Origin: Prostheceraeus crozeri
Taxonomy: Eukaryota; Platyhelminthes; Polycladida; Euryleptidae
Length of the DNA: 64,000 bases
Direction of reading: 5' to 3'
Assembly: GCA_907163375.1 (NCBI GenBank)
Contig: CAJQUW010007813.1
Span: 124,001 to 188,000 of the forward strand
Shown here piece by piece: positions 55,856 to 64,000 of this stretch. Position 1 is the stretch's first letter. The number at the start of each line of letters is the position of its first letter. Both the position numbers and the translations under genes were made by a program. The notes beneath the pieces are model-generated. The model ran no database searches. It had not been told where the DNA came from and worked only from the letters and a program-made list of their open reading frames with translations.

Positions 55856-58768
55856 TTATGTCAATACATCTCCTGAATGTGGTAGCGTGAGTTTTATTCT
55901 TTTGGGTGGAGGTATGTTTGTGTCAGGATGTCCATGTGGAAGAGATGTGTTATGTCCTATCCAACACCTCTTATCCTCCCATGCTGAAAGCGCTCGTTTC
56001 TTGAACGTGTGCGTTTTCACAGTATGAACTTGAGATTTTAAGATTGTCATTTTGACAAACGTTATAGTTTTATTTTTATAGGCCTTCTTATAGGACCGAT
56101 GTTTCATTTTATGAACAATGGATTTTGATATACCTTTAGCACGCTTAATACTATCTGCACATTCTTTTCATTTCATGGAATACATTTTAGGACGGGGGAG
56201 AATCATTTCAGCTATTTCCTTTCCTGCTGTTTCATCCTTAAAACAACCAAGTTTGGCTTTATTCTGTATGGAATAGAGTGGATGAGTGGGATTGTAGTTA
56301 GATGTGTCGAAATATTTTTCTAATGACTTGCCTACTTCATTAAAATTTAAATCTTTTTGAGTGGTAATTCCTAAAAAGAAACTATCTGTATCACCACCCA
56401 GCAAGCGAACCTCTTTTACGAGAGGGCATGGTTTTAATATTTTGTAGAAGAGTTGATACATTTCAAGCTCGGAATAATCTAAAACGGCTTGCCCAATATA
56501 GATGGGTTTGCACAACTCAACTTCTGATTTAATCATTTTAACACCTACAAGATCCTCATCGATGATGTCTCTATCAATGAAAAGAGGTGATGAGGTCAAT
56601 TTGTGATATTTTTGTTCATCAACGACTAGTTTGTAATTCATACGTTTTCTAACATCCTCCATGGTCTTTCCGAATAGACTGTTATTCTTATATTTATAAA
56701 AATCCTTTTCAAAATTATTTTGGGCGAGTGCACGTTTTTGACTGTTACTATCTATGTAGGGTTTGAGGAAGGCTTTCTGTCTAAATTTGATAATGCGGTG
56801 AACTGACTTTAGAAGCATGCCTATTTCTAAATAGAATTTCAATATGCAGAAGTGTACGAGATAATTTTTCTTATCATATTGGGTGAGTAAAAGTTTGCGG
56901 CATGGTTTGTACCTTGGCTGTCCGCACTCTATTAAGTTATTATGAAATTGTGACATGAATGGTGAAAACATATCTTCAGTCACTTCACCAGATTCAGGTA
57001 CGAGTGGGAAATCAGCAGTTTTATTTTTAATGCTGTTTGGATAAATCAAATCCACTTCAAAATAATATCCCCAATCACCTTCATCTGGAATCTTCAGTAT
57101 GTTTGAAGGGTTGGAGTAATACTCAAGCTCATCTTGATTTAACCAACTAAACTCGGAATGAGGTAGTGGTTTAGACAGTGAACTGCCATATAAATTATTT
57201 TGGTCATAGTACTTTAGGTGGATATGATCATTACCTACTGTTTCAGATTTTATATGATGTTTATTTACAAATGTGAGACCACCGCGTATTCCGCGCTCAA
57301 ATATATTATACATCTCAGGGTCTTGTAAGAGATGAATGGTCTCACCAGTCATTTTAAAGGCTGATTTAAAGGACATGGCTGGTAGACTGACAAAGTGGAC
57401 AGGATCTAATTTGTCTTCTTCTAATGCCACTCGTCGAAATTCCTGAAAGACATCAGCCAGCAAAATGACATCTAATTCTAAGTAAGCGATCATATAATCG
57501 CCAAACGTTTTACAATCAAATTTTAACCATGCCTCTTGAGCATGTTCATAGTCCTCTACTGGACAATCTTCACCCGTCAAATCGTTTTGGAATTTGTCAA
57601 TGGAAGGAAGGGTTGTTTCATTTAGTTTAGACATTGAGCTAAAATACGCATAAGGAAAGACTCCTTTGCGAGTGATTATTTCATCCGTTAAGTTTGGATA
57701 GTGTTTCTTCAAAGTTTGACTATGGGGAAGAAGCTTGAGATTTCGAACGAGAGAAGCTAGTGACGCTGACATGAATTGAAATGAATCTAAAAATTTTATT
57801 TCGAAGAAGACTGTCTTATTTTCTTTAGTTTTATCTACTGGTACTTTTGCTGTCATTGCCATGAATTTTTCTCTCGTTTGTGCTATTACATTAAACTGCC
57901 ACGATTTCATCTGGCTCAACCCTCCTTTTATGAGCATATGACTGTCATAGCCCTTAAAGTTATGAAAAATGACGGGTAGTACACGACGTCTCAACCTAAG
58001 TGAAAAGTTACATTTGGAGCAGAGTGCGTTTCTAAATTTACCAGTGATGTGATCATGATCACGCACTTTCTTGATTTTATCGTCATCAAACGTTTTATGA
58101 CATTTAGGACAGGATGTGCAACTTTCAAATTTTTGTTTGTCTTCATCTGACATATGTAGTGACTTACGCTGCAATTGCGAATCATATGATTGTTGAAATT
58201 TAGCAGCTTTATCGAGAAATTCTAGAAGTTCTGAAATACAATCTTCACCTTGCGAAGTATGCATTTTGTTTTGTCTATTCCTAAAGTGATCATGCCATAC
58301 TTCATAGCAGGATATGGCTGCTGGTTTGTGGATGATATCATCAATGTAGCATTCTATGTCTGCGTAAATGATACGCAGGGGACTTAATTCGTCACCATTA
58401 TCCCTATGTGAAAATATTTTATCTTTGGGCATGCGTTCCATTTGTAATTTACCTCGCTTGCACCATTCATAGTGAGTTTCAAATTTATCTTTACTCCAAA
58501 AGGAGCGGATGCAGCGGTCGCATACAAAATGTTCACCTCTTTTAGAGTGCCCCAAGTAAGTGTACAAGCGAGAGATTTTGGGAATACCACAGTAGTGCCA
58601 TTCCTCGCTATCATCTTGTTTTACTAATAAGAGGTTGACTACACGTTCATAACAAGTTGAACGTGAATTATAGCGGGCACCCTTCAACCCCTTCTCCCAC
58701 ACGTGAACGACAATTTTAATGTCGAAAACACGAATGTCACTTTGCATATATACTTTCATATTCATCAT
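55856..58768 (-). pseudogene. protein-primed family B DNA polymerase, one in-frame stop, truncated N-terminus
   Basis: From ATG 58768 the frame is open for 866 codons to TGA at 56170-56168, then continues in the same frame to TAG at 55856 (about 970 residues in all). In order: a Cys/His finger (CDRCIRSF ... HYEWC, 83-103), exonuclease motifs ADIEC (136), FHNFKGYDS (268) and YLELDV (429), an endonuclease VII-like finger (DHDHITGKF, 237), and polymerase motifs YYDQNNLYGS, NNSLFGKTM and GGDTDSFF. All catalytic acids are present. Polinton polymerases are usually longer at the N-terminus; here the first 14 codons come from the inverted repeat, so the original start appears lost. Confidence 0.92.
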
Positions 58769-58849
58769 TCATTGGCTGTTCATTCTGATTGGTTGCTTGT
58801 TGATACTTAAGAATTAGAAAACATTTCAAAGTTATTATTCACAGTCAAC

Positions 58850-59243
58850 ATGACAAGCCCTCCGACAACACCAAACACAAAATTCTCTTCTCCATCCTCA
58901 ACACCAAACGCTCCAACGAAGGTAGAGAAGGTGTTATTACCAGCGGACAACGAAGAGAGTGTATGTGAGAAGGACTGTCCCGACTTAACAGGCGTGAGGT
59001 GGAAGTATCTCCAGTGCGATACTGACGATGTGATGGAGATCACCAGCACCAAGTTCCTTCACCAATTATGGGAGTGGTACACCCCTAACTCCCAGCCATG
59101 AACTATGGCGGAGTGGGAGTATATTGACAAAGTGAGGCTCGCAGTGGAAGAACGATTAAAGCAAGTGAACTGTTTTTGTTATCTATGTGAAACCAGACTC
59201 TGGGACGATATTGACGATGAAGACCTTTTGAAATACATGCCAT
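58850..59243 (+). pseudogene. arm protein 'WKYLQ', left copy with nonsense codon
   Basis: Begins MTSPPTTPNTKFSSPSS and contains LTGVRWKYLQ and FLHQLWEWYTPNS. A TGA stands at 59099-59101 where the right arm has CGA, so the frame is cut at 83 codons although the rest (TMAEWEYIDKVRLAVEERLK ... DDEDLLKYMP) is conserved. Divergent from the polymerase, sharing its upstream region. Function unknown: acidic, Trp-rich, Ser/Thr/Pro-rich start. Confidence 0.7.
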
Positions 59244-59310
59244 AATAAATTTTTATTTCATATTATCTTTGCTTTCATACTGACTTACTTGAATGGGGTT
59301 TTAGTGAATA

Positions 59311-59926
59311 ATTTAACCATGTATACTTTTTCATTTGGAAATAGTAGCACGCTTAGTTTAACTTGTAAATCTTATAACATTTCATATGGACGATGATGGT
59401 AGATGAAATAGTGTCAAATAAATTAAGATAGCTTACACTTCTGATACAGGGATAGCAATCGACTGCGATCCATATGTAAAGAGCTTGTTAGACTACGGAT
59501 GGGCTTAAGTGGATGATTTAACCATGTATACTTTTTCATTTGGAAATAGTAGCACGCTTAGTCTAACTTGTAAATCTTAAAACATTTCATATGGACGATG
59601 ATGATAGATGAAATAGTGTCAAATAAAATTAAGATAGCTTACACTTCTGATACAGCGATAGCAATCGACTGCGATCCATATGTAAAGAGCTTGTTAGACT
59701 ACGGATGGGCTTAAGTGGATGATTTAACCATGTATACTTTTTCATTTGGAAATAGTAGCACGCTTAGTCTAACTTGTAAATCTTAAAACATTTCATATGG
59801 ACGATGATGATAGATGAAATAGTGTCAAATAAAATTAAGATAGCTTACACTTCTGATACAGGGATAGAAATCGACTGCGATCCATGTGTAAAGAGCTTGT
59901 TAGACTACGGAAGAGAGAAGTGTGTT
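59311..59926. repeat. 206-bp tandem triplication, left arm only
   Basis: Units begin ATTTAACCATGTATAC at 59311, 59516 and 59722. The right arm has a single copy. Each unit starts the 65-codon frame seen complete only in the last copy. Confidence 0.92.
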
Positions 59927-60001
59927 ATGTTGCGTGTGGCGCGTGAGTGTCCTCCCATTTCATTCCATTCATCAATTCGTCTCATTGATAGAGACAAGTA
60001 G
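59804..60001 (+). CDS. conserved 65-codon arm frame, left copy
   Basis: Reads MMIDEIVSNKIKIAYTSDTG and continues with CDPCVKSLLDYGREKCVMLR to a stop. The right arm (62460-62263) has the same protein with two substitutions. Open in both arms, which suggests it was translated; it may be one exon of a larger gene that includes the following frame at 60160. Not recognised. Confidence 0.4.
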   Translation: MMIDEIVSNKIKIAYTSDTGIEIDCDPCVKSLLDYGREKCVMLRVARECPPISFHSSIRLIDRDK

Positions 60002-60159
60002 AACTCATGGTTCTCATAACGTATGCAATGGATAGTTTATAAGGCAACCTTCGACAGCTGGCTAAATGTCGCCCTGGCGCGAATGCATACTACGTTGAGA
60101 CAGAGGCAATCACTTGCAAACATGACGCAGAGAGGTTAAACAAGATTGACCATTGCCGA

Positions 60160-60438
60160 ATGTCCCTTGCGGTATACATAGCTACGGGTTTCACCGCCGC
60201 CCTTTACAGGAACGCCCGTCGAAAGGAAGTATTACACCGAACTTCATTTGCAACGTTCAAGTTGACTGATAGCAGATTCAACTTAATGATAGTATTCGCC
60301 AGTCCGAAGACTGCCCAGGGCAAACCGCGTGGAGGTTCTATCATGTCTTGCCCCATGGTGGCCCTTAAGAGAGCCGATGGTTCGTTCTCGGGGTGTGAAT
60401 TTAAGTTGACTATTGGCTGGAATAGTCAATGGGTATGA
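60160..60438 (+). CDS. conserved arm frame with TGFTAAL motif, left copy
   Basis: 92 codons starting MSLAVYIATGFTAALYR. Conserved with 62109-61874 in the right arm up to the arm edge at 60392, where the ends diverge. The opposite strand of the last 140 bases also has an open frame (MGQDMIEPPRGLPWAVF), repeated at 61395 and 61890, and it is unclear which strand is coding. Unknown function. Confidence 0.35.
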   Translation: MSLAVYIATGFTAALYRNARRKEVLHRTSFATFKLTDSRFNLMIVFASPKTAQGKPRGGSIMSCPMVALKRADGSFSGCEFKLTIGWNSQWV

Positions 60439-60490
60439 CGGTTAGGTTCTCATAGACCCTATACCGCCGAGGTTTATATCTTTGTTTGTG

Positions 60491-61330
60491 ATGTTCTCAA
60501 ATTATACAACTTCGGACATAGGCAAAATCATAGCCCCCTATTTTGAATTGGTCGATTTGGATCAAGAACTGCAGAATGCAATTGCAGATATCATAGATCC
60601 TCCTGTTCCGACTACAGGAAATGAAGAATTGCAGAATGCAATAATAGACGAGTCCGACTCTGAGGAGGTTGTAGTGTACGTTAAAGGAATAGCGAAGCCA
60701 ATCAGCCAATCTTCCCCGAAAAAATTGAAGGGGATTAAAGCTCAAACTTTAGCCTGGAATAAGGACGATCGGGCTGCCAAAGTTAGCCAGGAGTTTGCGC
60801 TCAATAAATTGAAAGATGAGCTGAGTCTGTTTAGAAACGAATGCGAGACTTTGAGAGGTGAAAATTTTAACCTGAAAGCTCAAGTCGAGGAAATCAAGAA
60901 CCTCAAAACGCAGGTCATAAATTTGGAGGCTTTTCGGGCTAGGGCACTGCAAAGTGAAAAGCGAGTTGAAGAGCAGGCAGCAAATATTAAAAATTTAAAA
61001 TCACAAGAAGGGGTGCTTAAGCTCAAGATTGAGCAACTAAAAATGAAAATGGTTGAGAACGAGCAGCACAAGGAGAGAAGAACAACACTCCACCTACCAA
61101 TTATCAACAGCAGGATTGTTGATGACATTCTTCTGCAAAGTGAGGATGTCGACAGCACGTTCGAATGCTACGAGGGAGCAATGGCGGAGATGCGCTGCCT
61201 CCATGTCTCCATCAAGCATGATGGCGAAATAAAGGAGCTGCGCCACCGGAAGCGAAAACTGCCGGCCAAGTACTCACCAAGCCATCACCATCGAAGGGGT
61301 CACGAATCGGCTAAATTTCTCTTATGGTAA
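60491..61330 (+). CDS. coiled-coil protein, unknown
   Basis: 279 codons from ATG 60491. A short internal repeat (ELQNAIADIIDP, ELQNAIIDESDS) near residues 25-55, then a long coiled coil (about residues 100-200, rich in KLKDEL, LKAQVEEIKNLK, LKLKIEQLKM) and a basic tail (LRHRKRKLPAKY). The last codons contain a donor (TTATG|GTAAGT), with an acceptor at 61388 leading into the arm-edge copy; splicing there creates an immediate TGA by my phase, so a longer spliced product is not supported. Probably structural or scaffold-like. Confidence 0.6.
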   Translation: MFSNYTTSDIGKIIAPYFELVDLDQELQNAIADIIDPPVPTTGNEELQNAIIDESDSEEVVVYVKGIAKPISQSSPKKLKGIKAQTLAWNKDDRAAKVSQEFALNKLKDELSLFRNECETLRGENFNLKAQVEEIKNLKTQVINLEAFRARALQSEKRVEEQAANIKNLKSQEGVLKLKIEQLKMKMVENEQHKERRTTLHLPIINSRIVDDILLQSEDVDSTFECYEGAMAEMRCLHVSIKHDGEIKELRHRKRKLPAKYSPSHHHRRGHESAKFLLW

Positions 61331-61394
61331 GTTAATATCAACTCTATCACTTAAATATAATTTCATCTACTTTTCCTTCTATTTTCAGATACGA

Positions 61395-61532
61395 CGAGAA
61401 CGAACCAACGGCTATCTTAAGGGCCACCATGGGGCAAGATATGATAGAACCTCCACGCGGTTTGCCCTGGGCAGTCTTTAGACTGGCGAATACTATCATT
61501 AAGTTGAATCTGCTATCAGTCAACTTGAACGT
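61395..61532 (+). repeat. 138-bp third copy of the arm edge
   Basis: Direct copy of 61877-62013 in the right arm, inverted relative to the left arm, about 94% identical by eye. Preceded by a splice-acceptor-like CTATTTTCAG. Its plus-strand frame (MGQDMIEPPRGLPWAVF) is open to TAG at 61543. Confidence 0.85.
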
Positions 61533-61547
61533 TACATCACATTAGAG

Positions 61548-61589
61548 GGGTATATAAACCACTACCTCTCATTTCATTTCATTTCAATC
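61548..61589 (+). promoter_or_regulatory. TATA promoter and leader of the 88-codon gene
   Basis: GGGGTATATAAACC gives a canonical TATA box about 40 bases upstream of ATG 61590. The leader repeats CATTT three times (CATTTCATTTCATTTC). A likely target for the element's TBP-like protein, by inference only. Confidence 0.6.
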
Positions 61590-61856
61590 ATGGAGACACC
61601 AAACGCTGCAGTCAACTCTCCTCGCGGACCGCAGTTAAGACCGCGAAATTTATTTAATGAATTTGCTAGAATAGAGGAGCAAGACAGAGTCCACAACAAT
61701 CTTGCTCAGATTGGCAATGCGATGACAGCAAGTGTTGCCAATCCAATGGAATGGCGCTACATTCCACCCTCCACTCACATACCAACTAGCATTGAAGTCG
61801 ACACTGCTGAGGTTGAACGGTTTCGACTCTCTCTCAGCAGAATCGGTATGGAGTAA
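61590..61856 (+). CDS. 88-codon protein, unknown
   Basis: Starts METPNAAVNSPRGPQLRPR and contains FARIEEQDRVHNNLAQIGN and VERFRLSLSRIGME before the stop. Hydrophilic, helix in the middle. It has its own TATA promoter. GGTATGGAGTAAG at its end could be a donor leading into the adjacent arm frame, so it may be a first exon. No family recognised. Confidence 0.5.
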   Translation: METPNAAVNSPRGPQLRPRNLFNEFARIEEQDRVHNNLAQIGNAMTASVANPMEWRYIPPSTHIPTSIEVDTAEVERFRLSLSRIGME

Positions 61857-61873
61857 GATTGCTGATGACGACT

Positions 61874-62241
61874 CCCGAGAACGAACCACCGGCTCTCTTA
61901 AGGGCCACCATGGGGCAAGACATGATAGAACCTCCACGCGGTTTGCCCTGGGCAGTCTTCGGACTGGCGAATACTATCATTAAGTTGAATCGGCTATCAG
62001 TCAACTTGAACGTCGCAAATGAAGTTCGGTGTAATACTTCATTTCGACGGACGTTCCTGTGAAGGGCGGCGGTGAAACCCGTAGCTATGTATACCGCAAG
62101 GGACATTCGGCAATGGTCAATCTTGTTAAACCTCTCTGCGTCATGTTTGCAAGTGATTGCCTCTGTCTCAACGTAGTATGCATTCGCGCCAGGGCGACAT
62201 TTAGCCAACTGTCGAAGGTTACCTAAAACTTTCCATTGCAT
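61874..62241 (-). CDS. conserved arm frame with TGFTAAL motif, right copy
   Basis: Open from 62241 (MQWKVLGNLRQLAKC) through MSLAVYIATGFTAALHR to beyond the arm edge (61834). It is longer at the N-terminus than the left copy, which has been interrupted. Contains Cys/His residues (ITCKHDAERF) of no known pattern. Function unknown. Confidence 0.4.
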
Positions 62242-62262
62242 ACGTTATGAGAACCATGAGTT

Positions 62263-62460
62263 CTACTTGTCTCTATCAATGAGACGAATTGATGAATGGA
62301 ATGAAATGGGAGGACACTCACGCGCCACACGCAACATAACACACTTCTCTCTTCCGTAGTCTAACAAGCTCTTTACACATGGATCGCAGTCGATTGCTAT
62401 CCCTGTATCAGAAGTGTAAGCTATCTTAATTTTATTTAACACTATTTCATCTATCATCAT
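62263..62460 (-). CDS. conserved 65-codon arm frame, right copy
   Basis: Same protein as 59804-60001 with Leu for Ser and Ala for Glu at two sites. Single unit, no tandem repeat. Ends just before the TGFTAAL frame. Confidence 0.4.
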   Translation of the reverse strand: MMIDEIVLNKIKIAYTSDTGIAIDCDPCVKSLLDYGREKCVMLRVARECPPISFHSSIRLIDRDK

Positions 62461-62607
62461 CGCCCATATGAAATGTTATAAGATTTACAAGTTAGACTAA
62501 GCGTGCTACTATTTCCAAATGAAAAAGTATACATGGTTAAATCATCCACTGAAGCCCCGTTCAAGTAAGTCAGTATGAAAGCAAAGATAATATGAAATAA
62601 AAATTTA

Positions 62608-63057
62608 TTATGGCATGTATTTCAAAAGGTCTTCATCGTCAATATCGTCCCAGAGTCTGGCTTCACATAGATCACAAAAACAGTTCACTTGTTTCAATCG
62701 TTCTTCCACTGCGAGCCTCACTTTGTCGATATACTCCCACTCCGCCATAGTTCGTGGCTGGGAGTTAGGGGTGTACCACTCCCATAATTGGTGGAGGAAT
62801 TTGGTGCTGGTGATGTCCATCACATCGTCAGTATCGTACTGGAGATACTTCCACCTCACGCCTGTTAAGTCGGGACACTCCTTCTCACATACACTCTCCT
62901 CTTCCTCGTCCGCTGGTAATGATAACTTTCTGATATTGTCCAGTCGGTACACCTTCTCTACCTTCCCCTTCGTTGGAGCGTTTGGTGCAACGAGCGCCTT
63001 TGGTGTTGAGGATGGAGAAGAGAATTTTGTGTTTGGTGTTGTCGAAGGGCTTGTCAT
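62608..63057 (-). CDS. arm protein 'WKYLQ', right copy, intact (149 aa)
   Basis: Full-length version of the left-arm gene. Starts MTSPSTTPNTKFSSP, a longer linker than the left copy (KALVAPNAPTKGKVEK), then ESVCEKECPDLTGVRWKYLQ, LHQLWEWYTPNS and a C-terminal LxxVNCFCDLCEARLWDD with CxCxxC. Acidic end DDEDLLKYMP. Transcribed leftward, divergent from the zinc-finger gene at 63291. A conserved polyadenylation region (AATAAATTTTTATT) follows at 62600. No known family. Confidence 0.7.
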   Translation of the reverse strand: MTSPSTTPNTKFSSPSSTPKALVAPNAPTKGKVEKVYRLDNIRKLSLPADEEEESVCEKECPDLTGVRWKYLQYDTDDVMDITSTKFLHQLWEWYTPNSQPRTMAEWEYIDKVRLAVEERLKQVNCFCDLCEARLWDDIDDEDLLKYMP

Positions 63058-63290
63058 GTTGACTGTGAATCATAACTTCGAAATGTTTTCTAATTCTTAA
63101 GTATCAACAAGCAACCAATCAGAATGAACAGCCAATGAATGATGAATATGAAAGTATATATGCAAAGTGACATTCGTGTCATTTCACTCTGTCTTTGAGA
63201 CGTATAAGTGAACTACTTTCTCGTGAATTCCAAATTTGAGTGAAGTCTCTATCTTGTTGAAGTATCAACCTTAAACTTGATTTCGTTGAA

Positions 63291-63788
63291 ATGGTAAGTT
63301 GAAAATTTCTTCACTCATCTCCCTCAAACGTGTGGCTAATAGCATCTTCCTCAATTTCAGGCATCAACTTCATCACCAACGCCCTCCCTTCTCGAGGAAA
63401 GTTTAGAGTTGTTGAGTTAAGGTAGGTTGTAACAATACACTGAGACTTGAACAGAGATGATAGAATGATTTCTCTTTCAGGTGATACCAGTCCCATCTCG
63501 AGCGAGTCCATGTCAACATTGTCGCGGGAATGCGACGATCGGGAATGTGCTGACTGTGGGCACATCTTCACGAGGAAGCGTGATCTCGTCCGACACATCA
63601 AGCGAGGTGTTTGTAGACCTAAGTCAGCATCAATCTCCGAAGGTGGGGATGATTCTGTTAACGATGTCTCTTTTTCTTGCGATTTATGCATTCAGTCTTT
63701 TGAGTCACATTTTGAACTATCTTCACATAGACTTCGACATACACACAGTGACGATAGTTATACTAACAGCGCCTCCTCTACTCTCTGA
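63291..63788 (+). CDS. C2H2 zinc-finger protein of the second element, ATG-only first exon
   Basis: ATG 63291-63293, then intron 63294-63360 (GTAAGT...TTTCAG), an exon from 63361, a second intron ending at 63480 and a last exon to 63788. The strongest second donor (GTAGGT at 63422) is in phase but leaves a TAA just before it; a weaker donor at 63401 avoids the stop. The final exon encodes two fingers: CADCGHIFTRKRDLVRHIKRG...C and CDLCIQSFES ... HRLRHTH. Likely a DNA-binding regulator. The intron directly after ATG copies the design of the gene at 43814. Confidence 0.65.
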
Positions 63789-63822
63789 AGTGTCGATAAA
63801 TAATTTAGTGAGGAACTACCAG

Positions 63823-64000
63823 ATGGATTCCTCAGAAACCATTACTGACTTTGAAGAATGGTTTCATCAAAATTCATCTTTGATTGGTGCGCTCTTCAAC
63901 AATTTAGCCAATTTTAGAATGAAGCCGCTCATCTATCTCAAAATAAAATATGCAAAAATCGACCACCATACTGGTCAAATAGTAGAGAGGTTGGAGTTTC
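63823..64000 (+). CDS. candidate polymerase N-terminus of a second Polinton, runs off the window
   Basis: 59 codons from ATG 63823 with no stop: MDSSETITDFEEWFHQ, then LFNNLANFRMKPLIYLKIKY. The K-P-x-x-Y-x-K-I-K-Y strand resembles the start of family B polymerases of nematode and insect Polintons, in which a strand of this kind precedes a yF-S block. Its mirror-image position to the left polymerase supports this. Only the continuation beyond 64000 can prove it. Confidence 0.45.
   Translation, partial: MDSSETITDFEEWFHQNSSLIGALFNNLANFRMKPLIYLKIKYAKIDHHTGQIVERLEF

Larger units (their letters stand above)
43814..60392. mobile_element. Polinton/Maverick (adintovirus-like) endogenous element
   Basis: About 17 genes in 15 kb on both strands with little spacing, unlike the host DNA around it. 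Hallmarks: protein-primed family B polymerase, retrovirus-like integrase, FtsK/HerA-type packaging ATPase, adenain-like cysteine protease and a putative double-jelly-roll capsid protein of the F54H12.2-like family. This set defines Polintons, which are virus-like transposons able in principle to form virions. The right border is the inverted repeat at 58728-60392; the left border is not resolved. At least four genes carry stops or frameshifts, so this copy is probably not autonomous. Confidence 0.9.
58728..60392. repeat. large inverted repeat, left arm (1665 bp)
   Basis: Inverted copy of 61874-63179. The edge ACACGAATGTCACTTTGC lies inside the polymerase start and the inner edge is GGTTCGTTCTCGGG. 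It is longer than the right arm because of a 206-bp triplication, less a roughly 50-bp difference in the first gene. The order of small frames is the same in both arms. Confidence 0.92.
60393..61873. other. spacer between inverted-repeat arms
   Basis: About 1.5 kb not shared between arms. It holds a coiled-coil gene, a 138-bp extra copy of the arm edge, a TATA-containing promoter and an 88-codon gene. Both genes read rightward. Confidence 0.7.
61874..63179. repeat. large inverted repeat, right arm (1306 bp)
   Basis: Inverted copy of 58728-60392 with a single copy of the 206-bp unit. The outer edge lies at GACATTCGTGT, after which the sequence becomes the promoter region of a zinc-finger gene instead of a polymerase frame. 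Confidence 0.92.

Noticed and set aside
59311..59926. CRISPR-like or regulatory array
   Set aside because: Units are 206 bp, contiguous and coding-like; this is a plain tandem duplication.

Overview
This is eukaryotic, AT-rich DNA from an invertebrate animal. Coding exons are split by GT-AG introns, polyadenylation signals are present, and most of the window is transposons. The one clear host gene is a neurexin IV/Caspr (contactin-associated protein) homologue. The repeat families (Tc1-like, RTE-like LINE, hAT, BEL/Pao, TNP2/CACTA-like, Polinton/Maverick) are widespread in invertebrates, so the species cannot be fixed from sequence alone; an ecdysozoan is a reasonable guess.

Region 1 (1-30.7 kb) is the 3' part of the neurexin IV gene on the plus strand. 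Eight exons can be placed by splice sites, and their phases join into one 775-residue reading frame: EGF, fibrinogen-like, laminin G, EGF, laminin G, transmembrane segment, and a short tail with the protein 4.1-binding and PDZ-binding signatures of the Caspr family. Its introns hold two decayed Tc1-like elements (one transposase copy has its own intron), LINE pieces (one with a 16-bp target duplication), a hAT element with a smaller nested inverted-repeat element, and a complete BEL/Pao retrotransposon with nearly identical LTRs.

Region 2 (30.7-43.6 kb) has no obvious host gene. It holds a 3.3-kb TA-flanked inverted-repeat element without transposase, a 250-bp palindrome, a TNP2-like transposase gene followed by a split DUF4806-like gene, and C-rich and 293-bp tandem repeats.

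Region 3 (43.8-64 kb) is the most interesting. It is a Polinton/Maverick (adintovirus-like) endogenous virus with about 17 genes: an exonuclease-like protein, RING-like proteins, a packaging ATPase, a retrovirus-type integrase with chromodomain, an F54H12.2-like putative major capsid protein, an adenain-like protease, capsid-accessory proteins and a protein-primed family B DNA polymerase. A minus-strand cassette inside the structural genes encodes a clear TATA-binding-protein (TBP) homologue with both saddle repeats, beside two small proteins that may resemble the coactivator PC4. To the right lies a large inverted repeat (58.7-60.4 and 61.9-63.2 kb) around a 1.5-kb spacer. Beyond it a second element begins, with a zinc-finger gene and a reading frame resembling a polymerase N-terminus that runs off the window, so two elements appear to stand head to head. 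Several genes carry single in-frame stops of the kind C-to-T decay produces, and one of these is shown directly by comparing the two arms. The element therefore looks recent but inactive in this copy.
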